Assembly (NCBI GenBank): GCA_031551765.1
Contig: JAVBNC010000005.1
Span: forward strand, 1 to 13,657
DNA: 13,657 nt
Direction of reading: 5' to 3'
From: JAVBNC01 sp031551765
GTDB lineage: Bacteria; Desulfobacterota; Desulfovibrionia; Desulfovibrionales; Desulfovibrionaceae
A program made the translations under genes and the position numbers. Shown piece by piece: positions 13,614 to 13,657 of the stretch (positions within the stretch are counted from its first letter, which is position 1; each line of letters opens with the position of its first letter). Under the pieces are notes generated by a model. That model saw nothing but the letters and a program-made list of their open reading frames with translations, did not search any database and was not told the origin of the DNA.

Positions 13614-13657
13614 ACGTGTCAGCACCCGGGGCGGGCAGATGACGGGCCCGCCCAACC

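Noticed and set aside
1..13657. Repeats as a CRISPR array or insertion sequence ends
   Set aside because: The four related repeats are kilobases apart, each tied to a stop codon, with no regular spacers, cas genes, transposase or target duplications.

Overview
The window is GC-rich (roughly two thirds G+C by eye), densely coded and almost all on the + strand. Its style points to a Desulfovibrio-like sulfate reducer: very GC-rich third codon positions, gene ends followed by short hairpin repeats of a kind I associate with Desulfovibrionaceae, and a glycerol kinase beside a glycerol-3-phosphate binding protein. The taxonomic call is an inference from style, not from a marker gene.

Layout. Positions 1-9555 hold most of a type II polyketide/fatty-acid-like pigment cluster resembling the aryl polyene (APE)/flexirubin type. 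Block 1 (1-2537) holds the C-terminal half of an MMPL-family exporter, a lipoprotein of DUF3261 character and a short hot-dog dehydratase-like protein. Block 2 (2873-5579) holds a 4-hydroxybenzoyl-CoA-type thioesterase, a family 2 glycosyltransferase fused to DUF2062, and an LpxL-like acyltransferase. Block 3 (5980-9555) starts from a near-consensus sigma70 promoter and holds an acyl carrier protein, a complete ketosynthase, a half-length ketosynthase-like partner without a nucleophilic Cys (chain-length-factor type), and an AMP-dependent ligase. A plausible scheme is that the ligase loads an aromatic starter on the ACP, the ketosynthase pair extends it, reductive steps give a polyene, and the acyltransferase, glycosyltransferase, lipoprotein and exporter attach it to a lipid and move it to the outer membrane. 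No ketoreductase, second ACP, methyltransferase, phosphopantetheinyl transferase or starter-synthesis gene is in the window; these could lie upstream of position 1.

Positions 9666-10142 (minus strand) encode a small CYTH/triphosphate tunnel protein facing the ligase gene across a hairpin repeat. It is divergent from glpK (10304-11800), which is followed by an AT-rich regulatory stretch and ugpB (12239-13570) with a terminator-like hairpin behind it. The rest of a ugp transporter operon probably lies beyond the window.

Points that stand out: (i) four copies of a dispersed element starting 0-10 nt after a stop codon, with two hairpins whose arms vary in a compensatory way; (ii) loss of the expected acidic residue, to Gln each time, in the exporter, the dehydratase and the acyltransferase, although all reading frames are intact; (iii) a near-perfect promoter that makes the polyketide core a separate transcription unit; (iv) a 52-nt hairpin ending 6 nt before the thioesterase ribosome binding site. 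I saw no tRNA, rRNA, CRISPR array, transposase or integrase.
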